A stretch of 64,000 nt of DNA from NCBI GenBank assembly GCA_015698045.1, contig BLAL01000266.1:310001-374000 (forward strand), read 5' to 3'. Below are positions 48,621-60,666 of the stretch, one piece after another; position 1 is the first letter of the stretch, and the number at the start of each line of letters is the position of its first letter. The notes under the pieces were generated by a model, which saw only the letters and a program-made list of their open reading frames with translations, had not been told where the DNA came from and did not search any database. This DNA is from Rhizophagus clarus. Taxonomy: Eukaryota; Glomeromycota; Glomeromycetes; Glomerales; Glomeraceae. The translations under genes and the position numbers were made by a program.

Positions 48621-49814
48621 CCCGGTCCGGTGTAGTGCACAATCCTCCAAAAATCGGTGGTTAAGGAATTTGAATTATGGTTTCCCCATATGTGCGAATT
48701 TCATGAAAAGTAGGGTAAAGTTCATTTTTAGGAAATGACCATTAGGGAACACCGTTTATTTAAACGTAGCGATATTAGCCGATTGACATCTGTCTGTAGT
48801 GTAATCGGCCAATACTGGTAAAGATAAACTTCAGCTCAAGCCGTTAATAATAGCCTCTTAAGTTATAAAGAGACACCAATGGGATACTGCCACATTATAT
48901 TGATCGAATCCAAATTCTTAAGAATAATTTGAACTTGAATCAGGTGAGATGATTCTTGCTAGTCCCATACTCGACATTGCTTGATACAGAGTCGACTGAA
49001 TGATCGCAGTCTTCAGCTAATAGAGTTACGAACATTTAAATCAATAAACTAATAATCCTATGTTTATTCACGGTTAAATCATTCAGATAGGTTCGAATTT
49101 GATACGGAAGCGATAAAATAAGTAAATTAAAAGTGATAAAATAAGTGAATGCGATAATATTACAATTCAAATGTGTTAATTTTTATCCTTTTCAGTTCCT
49201 ATCCTTTTTTCATAACAAATTCCAAGTTGCATTAGTATAGCATTTGTCAACAATAAATGTTTTTTGAGGGTGTATATATAATTTTCTGAATACATTCGTG
49301 ACTAATAATGACGCGGAAAGAATGAATACGAGTACATGTAGATGATAAACGCGGTTTTATCATTACGTAATTTTTCGGTCGTACGATTGACCTACAGTAT
49401 GTATGAGCACATTCTTCCACTCAATTCGTATTATTTTCTCCGAGCCTAAAATGTTATGAGCCCGTTACATGTAAAGAAGAAACAGACGTATCGTGTTTAA
49501 ATATGCGTTTACGAAAGATTGTTGAAGTCCAAATAAGACACTTTACAATTAAGGTATGAATGAAAGTGAACGAATAATATAGATTCGGAATGCAAGCAAA
49601 TGACGCGTCTTGTACAAGTTAATTGATAACTGACCAGTTTCTTCTATCCAGAATATTCGATGATTGGAAACTGGCTAGGTGATAGTACAGAATTATCATG
49701 TAATGAATCGAATCATATTAATTCATTAAAAATTCGAGCCTCCCTTTGATAAATAGATTTCAGAGAAAGCATAACCAAATTTTCGGAAAGGGTGTTCTCG
49801 GGACATTTCTTCAT

Positions 49815-49982
49815 ATATGGGGTGAGTGCTGGGAAAAGGTACCAAATGGTTAAAAAGATTTTTTTTTTTTTTAAATAACAAATATTCTGAATCAGATGAT
49901 CAAATTTGAATCTATTTTACCTAGGAACTTTTTTTTAAAAAAAGTTTCAATTTGGTCCCTTTTCCTAGAACTTACCCCATAT
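49815..49982. mobile_element. 168-bp MITE-like element
   Basis: The left end reads ATATGGGGTGAGTGCTGGGA and the inverted right end ATATGGGGTAAGTTCTAGGA. The match continues through AAAAGG and ACCAAAT for about 35 bases in total. A smaller hairpin, AACTTTTTTTTAAAAAAAGTT-like, lies inside the right arm. There is no coding capacity, and the target-site duplication is unclear. Confidence 0.6.
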
Positions 49983-50073
49983 GTTGTATCAAGAATGATT
50001 TTTTTGGTGGTATAAGGTGATGCACTGGCAAAATGTACATTTACTTTATTGCACGGATGTCAATGTTTATTAA

Positions 50074-50518
50074 GCCACAGATCGAAATCCACACCACGAT
50101 CGATGGTGATGATACAGATCAGACATCTTTGAGTGTAAATGAACCTCTTTTGGAGTGTTTGCTAATCTCATCAGATCATTTTATTTGAAGATGGAGAAGA
50201 AACTTATGAATACGATGCCATATTTGATAGCGGAATTTTACAAGTATTACGTGGAAAAGAAAATTACGTATCTTGCTAAAAATTTCAATTGGGTATTTAA
50301 TTTATATTATAATATATTATTCTATATGATTAATTCTATTAAGTTTATTAATTATTATTACTTTTACCCTAGACTTAAATCTATTCATGGAAGAAATTTC
50401 GTACATCGAGACTTGTGAGACCGATAATTGTGCAATCATAAGAGAAGAAAGTGTATTCACTAAATTCAAAGCTCATTGCATAGTTGCTGTTAAGAAGGAG
50501 GATGGCAGATTTCAGTAA
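50074..50518 (+). pseudogene. Unidentified degraded gene with one intron
   Basis: A coding-like frame reads IEIHTTIDGDDTDQTSLSVN and EPLLECLLISSDHF, shifts frame near 50175, and continues FEDGEETYEYDAIFDSGILQ then VLRGKENYVSC to a stop. After an 80-base GTATTT...CTAG intron (50293-50372), the last exon encodes LNLFMEEISYIETCETDNCA and IIREESVFTKFKAHCIVAVK, ending at 50518. It is acidic and charged. I do not recognise the family. One frameshift and one stop make it probably inactive. Confidence 0.4.
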
Positions 50519-51153
50519 TTAAATATATATATGTATAAATTTTCGCTAAATTTATATATGACGATAATTCCGATTTCTTGTGACCTAGCACTTAACAACA
50601 ATGGTCGTTAACTTTGATTTGGATTCAGTAGTCGTGTCGACTAAAAAATGAATAGCGTGGTTGTAAATACTGTGTTATTGTGGTTAACTGAAAGATGATA
50701 ATTCTGATTTACAATCATTATAATTACGACTTACGACTATTTACGGCAGACAACACTACTTACAACCGTTTATTAAATTTCTAGAGATCATACCTAGGTA
50801 AGAGTCCTGGCTTAACGCATGAGTCCTAACATACTTGATCTAATTTTTTCTTTTGTTCCCCTTTATTAGGCCGACTCTCCCAAGTATCCGAAATCTGAAA
50901 TCAATTTCTCTTATTTCAACTATGAAAAGATAGAATCTGGAGGGTAAACTCTTTAACCCTCCCTTTATCTTTCTTTTTTTCCCCCTCCTTGAGCTCCTGA
51001 ACCCCTTCGCGTACAACTATTTATTGATAAATAAATAAATAATTAAAAATAATAAGAAATAAGATAAATTATTATCTGAATTAGTAAATGAAATTATAAA
51101 ATATCTTTAAAAATAAATCTCTTAATTCTTGATACAACCTATCAAATTCAAAT
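50519..51153. other. Intergenic stretch
   Basis: A small perfect-arm hairpin GGAGGGT...ACCCTCC lies near 50939-50963. No gene seen. Confidence 0.4.
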
Positions 51154-51276
51154 CTAATTATGACTACCATCCTGGCACATCTCTTTAAACTCATAAATTC
51201 GTTCTCCTAAACCTTGATCTTTATCTAGCCCTTTCCTTTCATCAACACAATACCCTGACCCTAGATCTGTAAATGA
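51154..51276 (-). pseudogene. Isolated Sel1-repeat fragment
   Basis: On the minus strand an open stretch reads DLGSGYCVDERKGLDKDQGL, then GERIYEFKEMCQDGSHN and a stop. It follows the Sel1 pattern NLGxCYxxGxGVxKDxxKAxxxYxxAAxxGxxx. Only about one repeat is left and no start is present. It is a remnant of a Sel1-containing gene of the kind fused to kinases in this genome. Confidence 0.45.
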
Positions 51277-51281
51277 CTCCT

Positions 51282-53592
51282 TAAGGGTTAACCAGTAAAG
51301 CTCCCTAGCTGGATGAAAAGTAAAGTAGACTAAAAATTACTTGTATTGTGTTAACGAAAGAGTCTAAAGCAAAAAAATCAACAACGAAAAAGGAGAGGAG
51401 AAAGCAAATCAAGTTTCAATTGAAAATTCCAAAATTTATTCAAAGATCAATGATTTCCTTAATAAATTTAAAGATATTCAAATAAATTTACCTACATTAA
51501 AATAATTGGCATCTTCTAAACGTTCAAGAGCAAAAAAAAAAAGAACCGAGACCACAAAATTAGTATACAGCATATTATTTCGGAGAGATATCTATCTTAT
51601 ATATTTAATTAACTTGAAGGGTATAAACTAAAAATAGCATATCTAAAAGTCATGAAATGGGGAGGAAGGATTTATGTTTATTTAATCAGTATTTGATACA
51701 GATATTATAAATTATAGAAATAGAGAAGTTATAAATATTAAAAGAAAAAACTCTTTAATGTACTCTATAACTAAATATATTTCTTATTAATTTCATTCAT
51801 AATTTTTAAAGTAAAAATTAATCTAATTTACTTTATTAAATACAAAACATAACATCCGAAAATCCATCTAAATTTATTTATTCTAGGAAAATGATAATAT
51901 TTGTAATCACGTAATAAGCGAATTGTAGGTAAACTATGTTGGTGATTACAGGTAAGTAGTAGGATCAAATCGCTTGTCGCTGTTGTTGTGAAGTTAAATC
52001 TGGAGTTTATGGGAAATGTTCTTAATAAAAGACCTAGATAGTCAAATTAACGAATTCCCTATGTAAGTCTGAAGATAAAGTATGTTTGGTTAGAAAAACT
52101 GATGAGATACATTGTAATGTTAAAGATACACAAATACTGTACCTCTTTAGATAAAATTATGTACCTTCGTTATCAACTTTGTAAATTTAACATGAATTAA
52201 TCCTTTCGTGATCGAAATTGGTATGAATTGAATCTGAAAGCTCTTGACCGTTTAATCCATTATGATATATCAAAAAATAATACTTTTATAATATGTTGAT
52301 TTTGAGAAGGATGAGATAGCGCAGAGTAAAAATCAGAAATTGCCCTTCTCGCTTTATCTGATGACTCCGGTCATCCTAAAAACAAAGTAATTGGTTTCGG
52401 TTTCATAAATCCTTAATGTGGCTAAACATATCCTTCAAATTCTTACCTTGTAGCAACTACTTCTTCATCATTTACATATCGATGATGCTTGTATGTTGCG
52501 TCACTCTCGATTGTAAGTTGGTTTGATGCAGTTTCAAGTTCACATATCAAAAGAATTCTTGTATTCTCAACAGCACTCCTATACGTCAATAAAGGTGGAA
52601 TCTCTACTAATGATACCAGTATCTTGTTTTAAGTTCTGATGCGGTCCATCACTCGGACATGAACGTGTATTTCTCGACATAAATTCGAAAAAGGTTCAAA
52701 AAAATTTGCACGAACGCGTATTTCTCGCATGAACGAGTAATCTCGAGTTGAAAAATGTATAAAAAAAGAATGCAATGTAAAAAAAGAAACGCGTAAGGAA
52801 GTATGTGTGTATATCTTCAATTCGCGCTCCGATCAATTCTCAAATATATTCCACTTGAATTCTTTTTTGATGAAACAGAACGTAGAACACGACCACTATG
52901 CAATAATTACAACAAAAGTATAAATTAAATGCACTACGTTGAACGAGTAATGTTTAGTTCAGGCACATAAACCTATCGAACATACTGTACCTTCCAGTGC
53001 CAAGGATTCTTTGCTATTAAATGAATATGAATTTTCCACTTCCTGAAGATCCTCTTTTTTCGTTTTCAAACAATAATATTCCGTTAAATTCGCTCACGTA
53101 ATTCTCGCTCACGTTTTCTTGTGCAAAAAACCGTCTTATTACGTTTTAATTAATAATGATAAGGGAGTAAATAATGGTATACTGCAATTTTTTTTAGTTA
53201 CATTTTGATCAATATCATGTGATCGGAAAATAAGAATTAAGAAAATCATGTTTTGACTACTAGCTGCTAGCAGCAAGCAGTAAAAATAATAAAAAATAAG
53301 AACGATTCACTCCTCACTCCTCAGATGACTATTCGTCTGGCCATAGACATGAAATGAAGTAATGTTTAATGCAATTCAAGTCTAACTTCTTTATGATTGT
53401 TAGCATATGATCGATCAGAAATAGCGGTTAGATGACAGCTCATGACATTGATGACACTGTTATTCCCGATAATTCATATAATTTATTATTTTTTTTTTTT
53501 TATTTAATATATACACAAATAAAATACATAATAAATACATATAATATATTATCATTAAAATAAGAATACATATTGAAAATATTATTGATTGA
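51282..53592. other. Intergenic region
   Basis: No gene recognised. Near 52655-52745 the motif GAACGYGTATTTCTCG occurs twice with variants (GAACGAGTAATCTCG), and 53088-53130 repeats GCTCACGT, perhaps diverged pieces of one repeat. Confidence 0.35.
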
Positions 53593-55199
53593 TTATACGG
53601 CGGAAGAACCTAATATGGACCATTTCTTCCTTTTAGGATTAGTAGTAACTGGAATAATTTGAAAAACTTCATATTCATCAATAGAAAATTCTTCTTCACT
53701 TTCCCTAATCGCATGTTCATAACTAGTTTTAACACATCTACATTCACAATTTTCTTTAAAATTAGTACCAAATAATCTTAAATCAGAATAACCACCACCA
53801 AAACAAGGACCATAAGATTCACTTTGATAAATAGCTTTAGCAGTATTTGAAACTTTTGATAAAATAGGATCATAATTAAAAACTTTATCACCAAGAGAAA
53901 AGATAAAAGAAGAATTTGTTGGACTATAATTTCCTAATACATTTGAATGCCAATTAATTGGATTATAACCTCCTAAGATTTCACCAGTATTTTCAACTCT
54001 TAAAATTGTTACAGTTGGGCTCTTTTCATCACATTTAGCATGAAATTCTTCTGAAGCGAAACCATCTCTAGTACCACGTATTAATAATTTAAATTCATAT
54101 TGAGGAAAAATTTGTTGAGGAAAATTATTTATACCATTAATTGATACTTCATGAATCCATTTTGCTATTAAAGTAGCGTCAGAAAGGGTAATTAAATTAG
54201 AATCAATCTCTTTAATACTTTTATTATCTCTTGTTTCTTCCAATAATAAAGATAAGAATTTAGAAGTGACATTAATAAAAGGTAATTGACGAAGTTCAAG
54301 GGTTTGGGTATAAAATTCCGGATCGATATAATCTAAAGATTTCTTCCAAGGTCTAACTTCACAAAGAAATTCTTCGGTATCCATTTCAGTAAATTTGATT
54401 AAAGGAATTAAAGGTTCTAAAGTAGCACCCAAAGCTTTAAAATCTTCATCAGTCCATTCAGCATATTGTAATGGTACAGTAGGAGTATGAGCCACACCCC
54501 ATTCAACTAAATTTCTCCATAAAATTCCTGGTTTAATTGAAGAAAAATTATGACATTTAAAAAAAGAGATTAATGTATCTTGTTCCATCGTAGTAAAATC
54601 ATTTGAATCAAATATTGTGGTAGGGTTCTCTTTTATTAATTCTATAACACATTTTCTTATTATTGGAAATCTTTCATCATTTTGCATTGCAAACCTATGA
54701 AATAATACGAAATGTGACATTAATCTCCATGAATTATTTAATAAGTATTCTTGAATATAATCTGTTAAATCATCAAGTTCTAAGTCATCAGTTGAAATTA
54801 ATAATTCAAGAATAACTCTTGCATCATGTTCCGCAAGACATATCGTTCCTCCATAAATAAATCTAGGGAAAAAGGGGAGAAAAAATGGTAGTTAAAAATA
54901 ATTATCAAAAAAAAGCGGACCAAAAAAAAAAAGGAATTAATTTACCTTAGAATGATATCGAAAACTTCGGGAGAAATATCGAGTTGTTTGAAAATAATCA
55001 AATTTCCTTGAGCTTTCGCCCAATCACTTGATAAAGTGTCCCTAAAATAAGTGGATCTTGATCGTAATACAAGTGAATGAGCACGAAATTCTTTAATTTC
55101 AGGTTCTTGACCAGTTTGAATTATAACATCAGTGTATTCTCCCGTTTCCAATAATTTAAGATAATCTTGTGATAATCCTTCCAAAAATTTACTTTCCAT
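53593..55199 (-). CDS. BTB-TLDc domain protein
   Basis: Exon 1 (54946-55199) and exon 2 (53593-54862) join in frame across an 83-base GTAAAT...CTAG intron to give 507 aa. The start reads MESKFLEGLSQDYLKLLETG. The BTB/POZ domain (about residues 15-120) contains YTDVIIQTG, FRAHSLVLRSRSTYF and the FIYGGTI strand-helix. A BACK-like helical part follows. From about residue 310 a TLDc domain is seen: LSDATLIAKWI, FKLLIRGTRDGF, TVTILRVENTGEILGGYNP and SSFIFSLGDK. BTB domains dimerise and often recruit Cullin-3. TLDc domains can bind the V-ATPase, but for this fungal BTB-TLDc family the role is unknown. It is among the most expanded families in Rhizophagus. A TATAAA lies about 35 bases upstream of the ATG. 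The gene is intact. Confidence 0.9.
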
Positions 55200-55239
55200 C
55201 TTTTTGGAGAGAAATGTATTTTTCTTTTTTTTTATAAAG

Positions 55240-55950
55240 GAAAAAAAAAAAAATAAAATAAAATAAGGTGACGATTGTTGACGATATATATATAAATGTG
55301 TGTCAGAAAAAAAGGATAACACCACCTTATATACCAAATACCATACAAAGTAATTAAAATTTTGAGTTTGATCACAAGTGAGACAACATGACACGAATTC
55401 ATGAGATGCGGGAATTTAATTCGACTAAATGAGAAATTTTGATCGGCCGTGGAACTGTGCGTGACATAGTAAAATCACGCAAGATAGATTTCTGTATGGA
55501 AAATCCATTTAAACAAACATAATTAAAACGTTAAATTTATGTTTGATCAAACAATTTTGGGAAATGATTTTAAGCATAGTATGGTATTAATAAAAAATAG
55601 ACTATATATATAAACTAATTACGTCAATATTTTACTAAATTTAGAACACTATGCTATGGATAAATAGGGACTAGGGAGTTTAAACTTTGACAACTAGGAA
55701 AATGAGCATCCAATCCAATTATAAAAGTAGCGATTAGCAATCACAACCATGAATTTTTTTGGATAAAAAATTTAAGTGAAAATTTAGTGTGAAAATCCAC
55801 AAAAAAAGCGACTATGGAGGCGAAGCTTGAAGCCACCATGATAATTATAATCAACCAGACAATAATGGCTAAAAATAGATTTGAATAGGTTAACATTAAT
55901 AAATTAGTCTTGTGCTGCGTACAAAATCACTATTAACCGATAAACACGGC
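55240..55950. other. Intergenic stretch
   Basis: No gene recognised upstream of the BTB-TLDc gene. Confidence 0.4.
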
Positions 55951-56153
55951 CAGGGCTGAAAATAGATGATAAAATCCGGAATATTTGAGAGAAATCCGAT
56001 AAAAAGTTTTATGTTCCGGATCTTTATCCGGAAAATTTTTAAGATAACTCCATATATCTCCGGTAAATTTTATAAGATTCTAGGAATAATCCGGTAAAAT
56101 ATTTTCTTTCCGGATTATTGGTCGGTAAAATTTGATTTCTATTTTCAGCCCTG
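55951..56153. mobile_element. 203-bp hAT-type MITE with target-site duplication
   Basis: The left end starts CAGGGCTGAAAATAGA and the right end is its exact inverse, TCTATTTTCAGCCCTG. The flanking 8-mers are AACACGGC and AACGCGGC, an 8-bp target-site duplication with one mismatch. CAGGG ends and an 8-bp duplication are the hallmarks of hAT transposons. The interior holds repeated CCGG-containing motifs (TCCGGAA, CCGGTAAA) in both orientations and no frame, so the element depends on a hAT transposase elsewhere. Confidence 0.85.
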
Positions 56154-57514
56154 AACGCGGCCGTTGCTCGGGTTTAATGTTTTTGATACAGCATAAGATA
56201 GTATTGATGTAGTGGCGTTACACATGTGAAGATAGGTGGCAGACTGACAGTATACGATTTAATTATAATTTATATTGGCATAAGTTGATACGGTCAATAA
56301 TTATTTGGTTAGATAATTTCTTGGGTTTAGTAAAAAACATGACTTCGAAGATCAAATTTTATTTTTTATATTAAAAGTATTTTAAAAATCATTTGTAAGA
56401 TTCAATCGATGACATGAATCTTGAAGCATTGATACATACACATATCGTTCAGAATTTTCAGCATTAAAATGATTACATAATGATCTGATGTTATCATTCC
56501 AAAAAAAAACGGAACTTCTTGAAATCAACGAGCTCTCTGATATAAATATTAATTAACTTTTTAGATATATTATATTTGAAATTACTCAAATGGTCAAAGA
56601 AAATGAAAATGGTGAAAAATGAAGCAGGATTAGTTGCTACATTTAATGCGCATCCAATTGAGCGGGTTAGGATAATGCTTAAATATTTAAATATTTTATC
56701 TAAATTATATTTTTAACCAATTTACTCATATTTTACCGATATTTTCTATTATCCACATGATAATCAACCGATGGATGCGAAAATTTTAGATCCAGGATTT
56801 AAACAAATGTTTAATAATCATAAGATGATGATTTATAACTGGCGAATGTTTAAATTGTTTTAATTTCATTTGGAATGGATCATTCTGTGATGTTTGTATA
56901 CATTGTTATTGTTGAAGAAACATAAAAACAAACGACGTTTATCAAGGATATATTGGAACTGTTTTCAAAAAATTGTTTGGAGAATACAGTGAAGAATGTA
57001 GAATTCAAGCTGATTTCCTCGCTCACACGAATTGAATCAAAAAAATAAAAATCTTCAGCAGATGCTCACGAAAATAACGTGTTTACTGCACTAAACTTCA
57101 AATGCTTTTACTCGAACCGAATATTATTAAAGGAAAGCATTTATACAAGTATGTTTAAAAAATCCAAATAGACATAACAACCCTTGATCATTTGGCTTGT
57201 TTCGTTAATGAACTTGTTGATTTTATTTCTTATGCACTCTTCTACTATAATATTAATTACAGTATAATAACGTATGCGAGTATTAGGGCGATCAAATAAG
57301 TCTTTATTATATCATTACAACTGGAAATTCTGTTAGTTTGCCCAAGACTTCAATCTCCATGTTCATGTGATCTCCTAGATGGAAATAAATGATTTCCTGA
57401 TGATGCACGTAACGGTCATCAAAAAATCTTTTTTCCAAAACTATCATTTGAGCGCTGTTAAAGATTAATTACTTAATTTCATTTGTAAACAAACACTCTA
57501 ACGTGAAACATATT
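56154..57514. other. Intergenic region with possible coding traces
   Basis: Around 56620-57070 (+) short protein-like pieces occur, including EAGLVATFNAHPIERVRIML and a Cys-rich piece GECLNCFNFIWNGSFCDVC. They are separated by stops. They may be a decayed gene with a CxxC zinc-binding motif, but the family is not recognised. Confidence 0.3.
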
Positions 57515-57865
57515 TCATTCTTTGTTTTCTTCCATCGATAAGTCCGTATCCATCAGGACGTTACTTTTTAGCTGAGTCTTATTATTCACATCTAACATGT
57601 TATTATAACTTTCGTATGGTTTGATAGAAGTATTTGGTTCTTGATTGATCATTACTGTTCCACTTTTACCGCCAAAATGTTGATTATAACTTTTCGCGCG
57701 TTTACCTATACTTCTAATAAAGTAAGCCATGTGGCCGTCTGCTCCTATGAAGTCGTCTTTCGTATTTGTAACCTGATTCTTCTAAAATCCTGACTTTTCG
57801 TCGTTGCTCCGTGTTCCGAAGCCTTCTAGTGCAACAAAATCGAGTTTCGAATATGAAAAACCCAT
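57515..57865 (-). pseudogene. Uncharacterised single-exon frame with one internal stop
   Basis: A frame starts MGFSYSKLDFVALEGFGTRS at 57865, is cut by one TAG at 57782-57784, and continues in the same frame as TKDDFIGADGHMAYFIRSIG then KRAKSYNQHFGGKSGTVMIN, to a stop at 57515. No intron can remove the stop. An alternative is translation from the internal Met at 57730, giving 71 aa. The family is not recognised; the C-terminus is Asn/Ser-rich. Confidence 0.4.
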
Positions 57866-58072
57866 CTTTCGTTCTCGTATGTAATGTTAATATTAGATAA
57901 TATCCTATTTTTAGCAATTGTATATTTAAATCACATGATATCTAATCAGCAAATAGCCGGACTTGTATTGCGTACACCCATTTAGTCATTTAGCGGCAGT
58001 ACAAACTATTTTTTATTATGTATATGCTGTAAAATATTTTTTTTCAAAATTAAATTATTAAGAATAGAAGAA

Positions 58073-60666
58073 ATGGAAGATTATGAAAGCGGATCGCAAC
58101 GCAAAAGGGAACAACAATCCTCAGATTCCTCGCAGTCTCAAAAAAGAGCGAAGAGTGATATGAGGAATACAATAGAAGCAGAAGATTGTGTTATGAGTAA
58201 TACAATAGAAGCAGAAGATTGTGAAAGCGGATCACAACGTAAACGGGAACAACAATTCTCAGATTCCTCGCAGTCTCAAAAAAGAGCGAAGAGTGATATG
58301 AGAAATGCAATAGAAGAAGCAGCTGAAGCAGGAGCGATAGGAGTTGTTTCATTTGCAAAATTTCTCCCTTTAATTTCTGAAATTGGAAATATTTTTGACG
58401 AAATCTTTAATTTAGTGGAAGCTGCTGAACATAATAAACGAACTTGTGGAATATTAAGGGACCGAGTCAATATTGCAGAATCAGCTGTACGAGAGCTTAA
58501 ATTGCGAAATAAAGAAAGACAAGATTTTTTTAATAGTAAAAATTATAAAATTTTGCAAAATTTAGCTATTATTATAGGACGAATTAAAAAATTTATATCA
58601 GATATTTCTCAAATGAAACCTTTGATAAAACATATTAAAGCGAAAAACATTGAGAAAACTTTTAATGAATTATGTGGAGAATTTGATAGTTACATCAATG
58701 TATTGTGTTTTTCTATTAATCTCAAAACTGCTGATGAACTTAAACAATTAAAAATTAATGAACTTCAACAATTAAAAGCCGACCAAGGTGATTTAGCTGA
58801 TGTAAGATTAAAAATTGAGTTTCCATTATACATTTATTTGAATATAAAAAATTAATTATAATCCATTATTTTTAAATATAGTATCTAAAAGAAATGGTGG
58901 ATGGTATTAGGGGTGACGTGAATGAAATGAGAGTTGACGTAGGAAATAGTGCAGAAGAGTTTAAAGAACTCCTCAAAAACTTGAGCGATCAGTTTTCCCA
59001 GTTTTCCTCAACAGTTGTAAAAGTCAATACGATGAATAATACAATGGAAAAATTTATGAGCAAAACTAATCAAAATCAAAAAAAAATTGATAATATCTTT
59101 AATGTATTCCCCCTAAATTTGAATGATTATAAACAGGATAATAAGGAGAGACCACGTAAAAATGGGCGCGTAACAAAATGGCGAAACAGAAAAATTAAAT
59201 GTGAAGAATACGCTTTTAAAGTTATCTCCGAGAAAGAGGATCAAAGGATTGTACAAAATCATGTTACAATTCTTAAAGAACTTCATAATTGGGATAATAT
59301 CATAAAATTTTATGGTCTTGCTGGTGATGGAAATAAATGGTATTTGGTGACTGAATGGGCCGAGTACGGCAATTTACGTGAATTTTATAAAAATCATAAA
59401 GATCGATTCGATGTTAGATTGAAATTACGTATAGCTCTTGATATTGTTCGCGGATTAAATTTTTTAAGAGCCGTTGAGGTAATTTTATAACCGGTTTTTA
59501 ATTAATAAAATTTTTATTTAATTTGGTTGAAATATTTTTTTTTTTTTTTTAGATTGTTCATCGTGATATTAGAGCCGAGAATATATTAATTACATACAAC
59601 GAGACGGCAAAACTTGCAAATTTTAAATTAAGTCGTTACTTAACTGCAGCTACATTAAATCAAAGCCAAACTTTAGAACGAGTTCGTTATTGTGCACCTG
59701 AATTGTTAGAGAGGACCCCAGGTCACAAATATGATCATAAATGTGAGGTTTATAGTTTTGGAATCTTACTTTGGGAAATTGCTGAAGAAAGAATTCCATA
59801 TGAAGGCAATGATGATATTGTGGATATAACTGACATAGTACGTAATAAAAGGTATAGAGAACCATTTTCTAAAGATAGTCAAATGCCAGGGGAATTCAAA
59901 CAATTAGAAATCGATGGTATGTAAAAGATAATATTTAAATTATAATTTTATTTTTAGACTTAATTTTTTTTTGTATAATTTTACAGCCGTTCAACATGAT
60001 CCAGATTTTAGACCAAAAATTACAAAAATGTTTGATGTTCTTAGAAGTTGTTACAAAAATTATGATTCACCGAGTTTCAGTATTCCAAACCTAGGCGGGA
60101 ATAACTTCACGCGAGAGCTTTCTCCAGGTCGCGTTGATGAAATTAATTTACTTGAATCATTTAAATACATGACAATTACCGATGCAGCAAGACAACATAA
60201 GATGATTAATAAAGAAGGTAAACTTGTTGGAGATGTAGAAGCTGCATATAATTGTTTCGAAGCTTATCCAGACCAAATCAAAGCAAAATATTATAAAGCA
60301 TATTACATTTCAAAGGGATTGGTTAAGAGCCCTCCAAACAAAGATAAAATTGTTGCTGAACTATATAAAGAAGTTGCTGATGATGAAACAAATGAATTCC
60401 CTGAAGCAAAAGTAAGATATGGAGATTGTTTGTACAATGGCAAAGGTGTTGAACAAAATTTTTCAGAAGCTCTTAAATATTTTGAAAAAGCTGCTGAAGA
60501 AGGTTTTAAAGTAGCAATGTATAACGCTGGAAATATGTATTACAATGGTATTGGTTGCACGAAAGACATAGAAAAAGCTAAATATTATATGAACTTAGCT
60601 GCTTATAATGAACATGACCTTGCTATTTCATTTCGGGAAAAGCTTAACGTATCAGATCAAGCTTAA
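58073..60666 (+). CDS. MLKL-like helical bundle - pseudokinase - Sel1 protein
   Basis: Four exons, 58073-58801, 58882-59478, 59553-59916 and 59987-60666, join in frame to 789 aa. Residues 1-75 are a charged region holding an internal tandem duplication of SGSQRKREQ-type units. About 77-215 is an all-helical region (SFAKFLPLISEIGNIFDEIF and NIAESAVRELKLRNKERQDF), resembling the four-helix N-terminal domain of MLKL and HeLo-type proteins. Brace-like helices follow (about 215-310, VGNSAEEFKELLKNLSDQFS). The kinase-like domain (about 335-590) keeps the VAIK Lys (FAFK-type YAFK, Lys356), HRDIRAEN (445-452) and APE (490-492). The DFG triad is NFK (465-467) and the Gly-rich loop is eroded, so it is probably a pseudokinase. 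Two Sel1 repeats lie at about 704-775. In MLKL the pseudokinase controls membrane permeabilisation by the bundle; a cell-death or immune role here is inference. Confidence 0.85.

Larger units (their letters stand above)
46817..50073. other. Long intergenic region
   Basis: No gene recognised apart from the small elements listed separately. The 67-codon frame at 48241-48444 has no supporting features. Confidence 0.4.

Noticed and set aside
50376..50418. Kinase-like motif IHGRNFVHRDL in one frame
   Set aside because: It looks like a kinase catalytic loop, but it ends at once in a stop with no HSGN after it. The alternative frame is open for nearly 50 codons with coding composition and follows a good splice acceptor, so I treat the match as chance.
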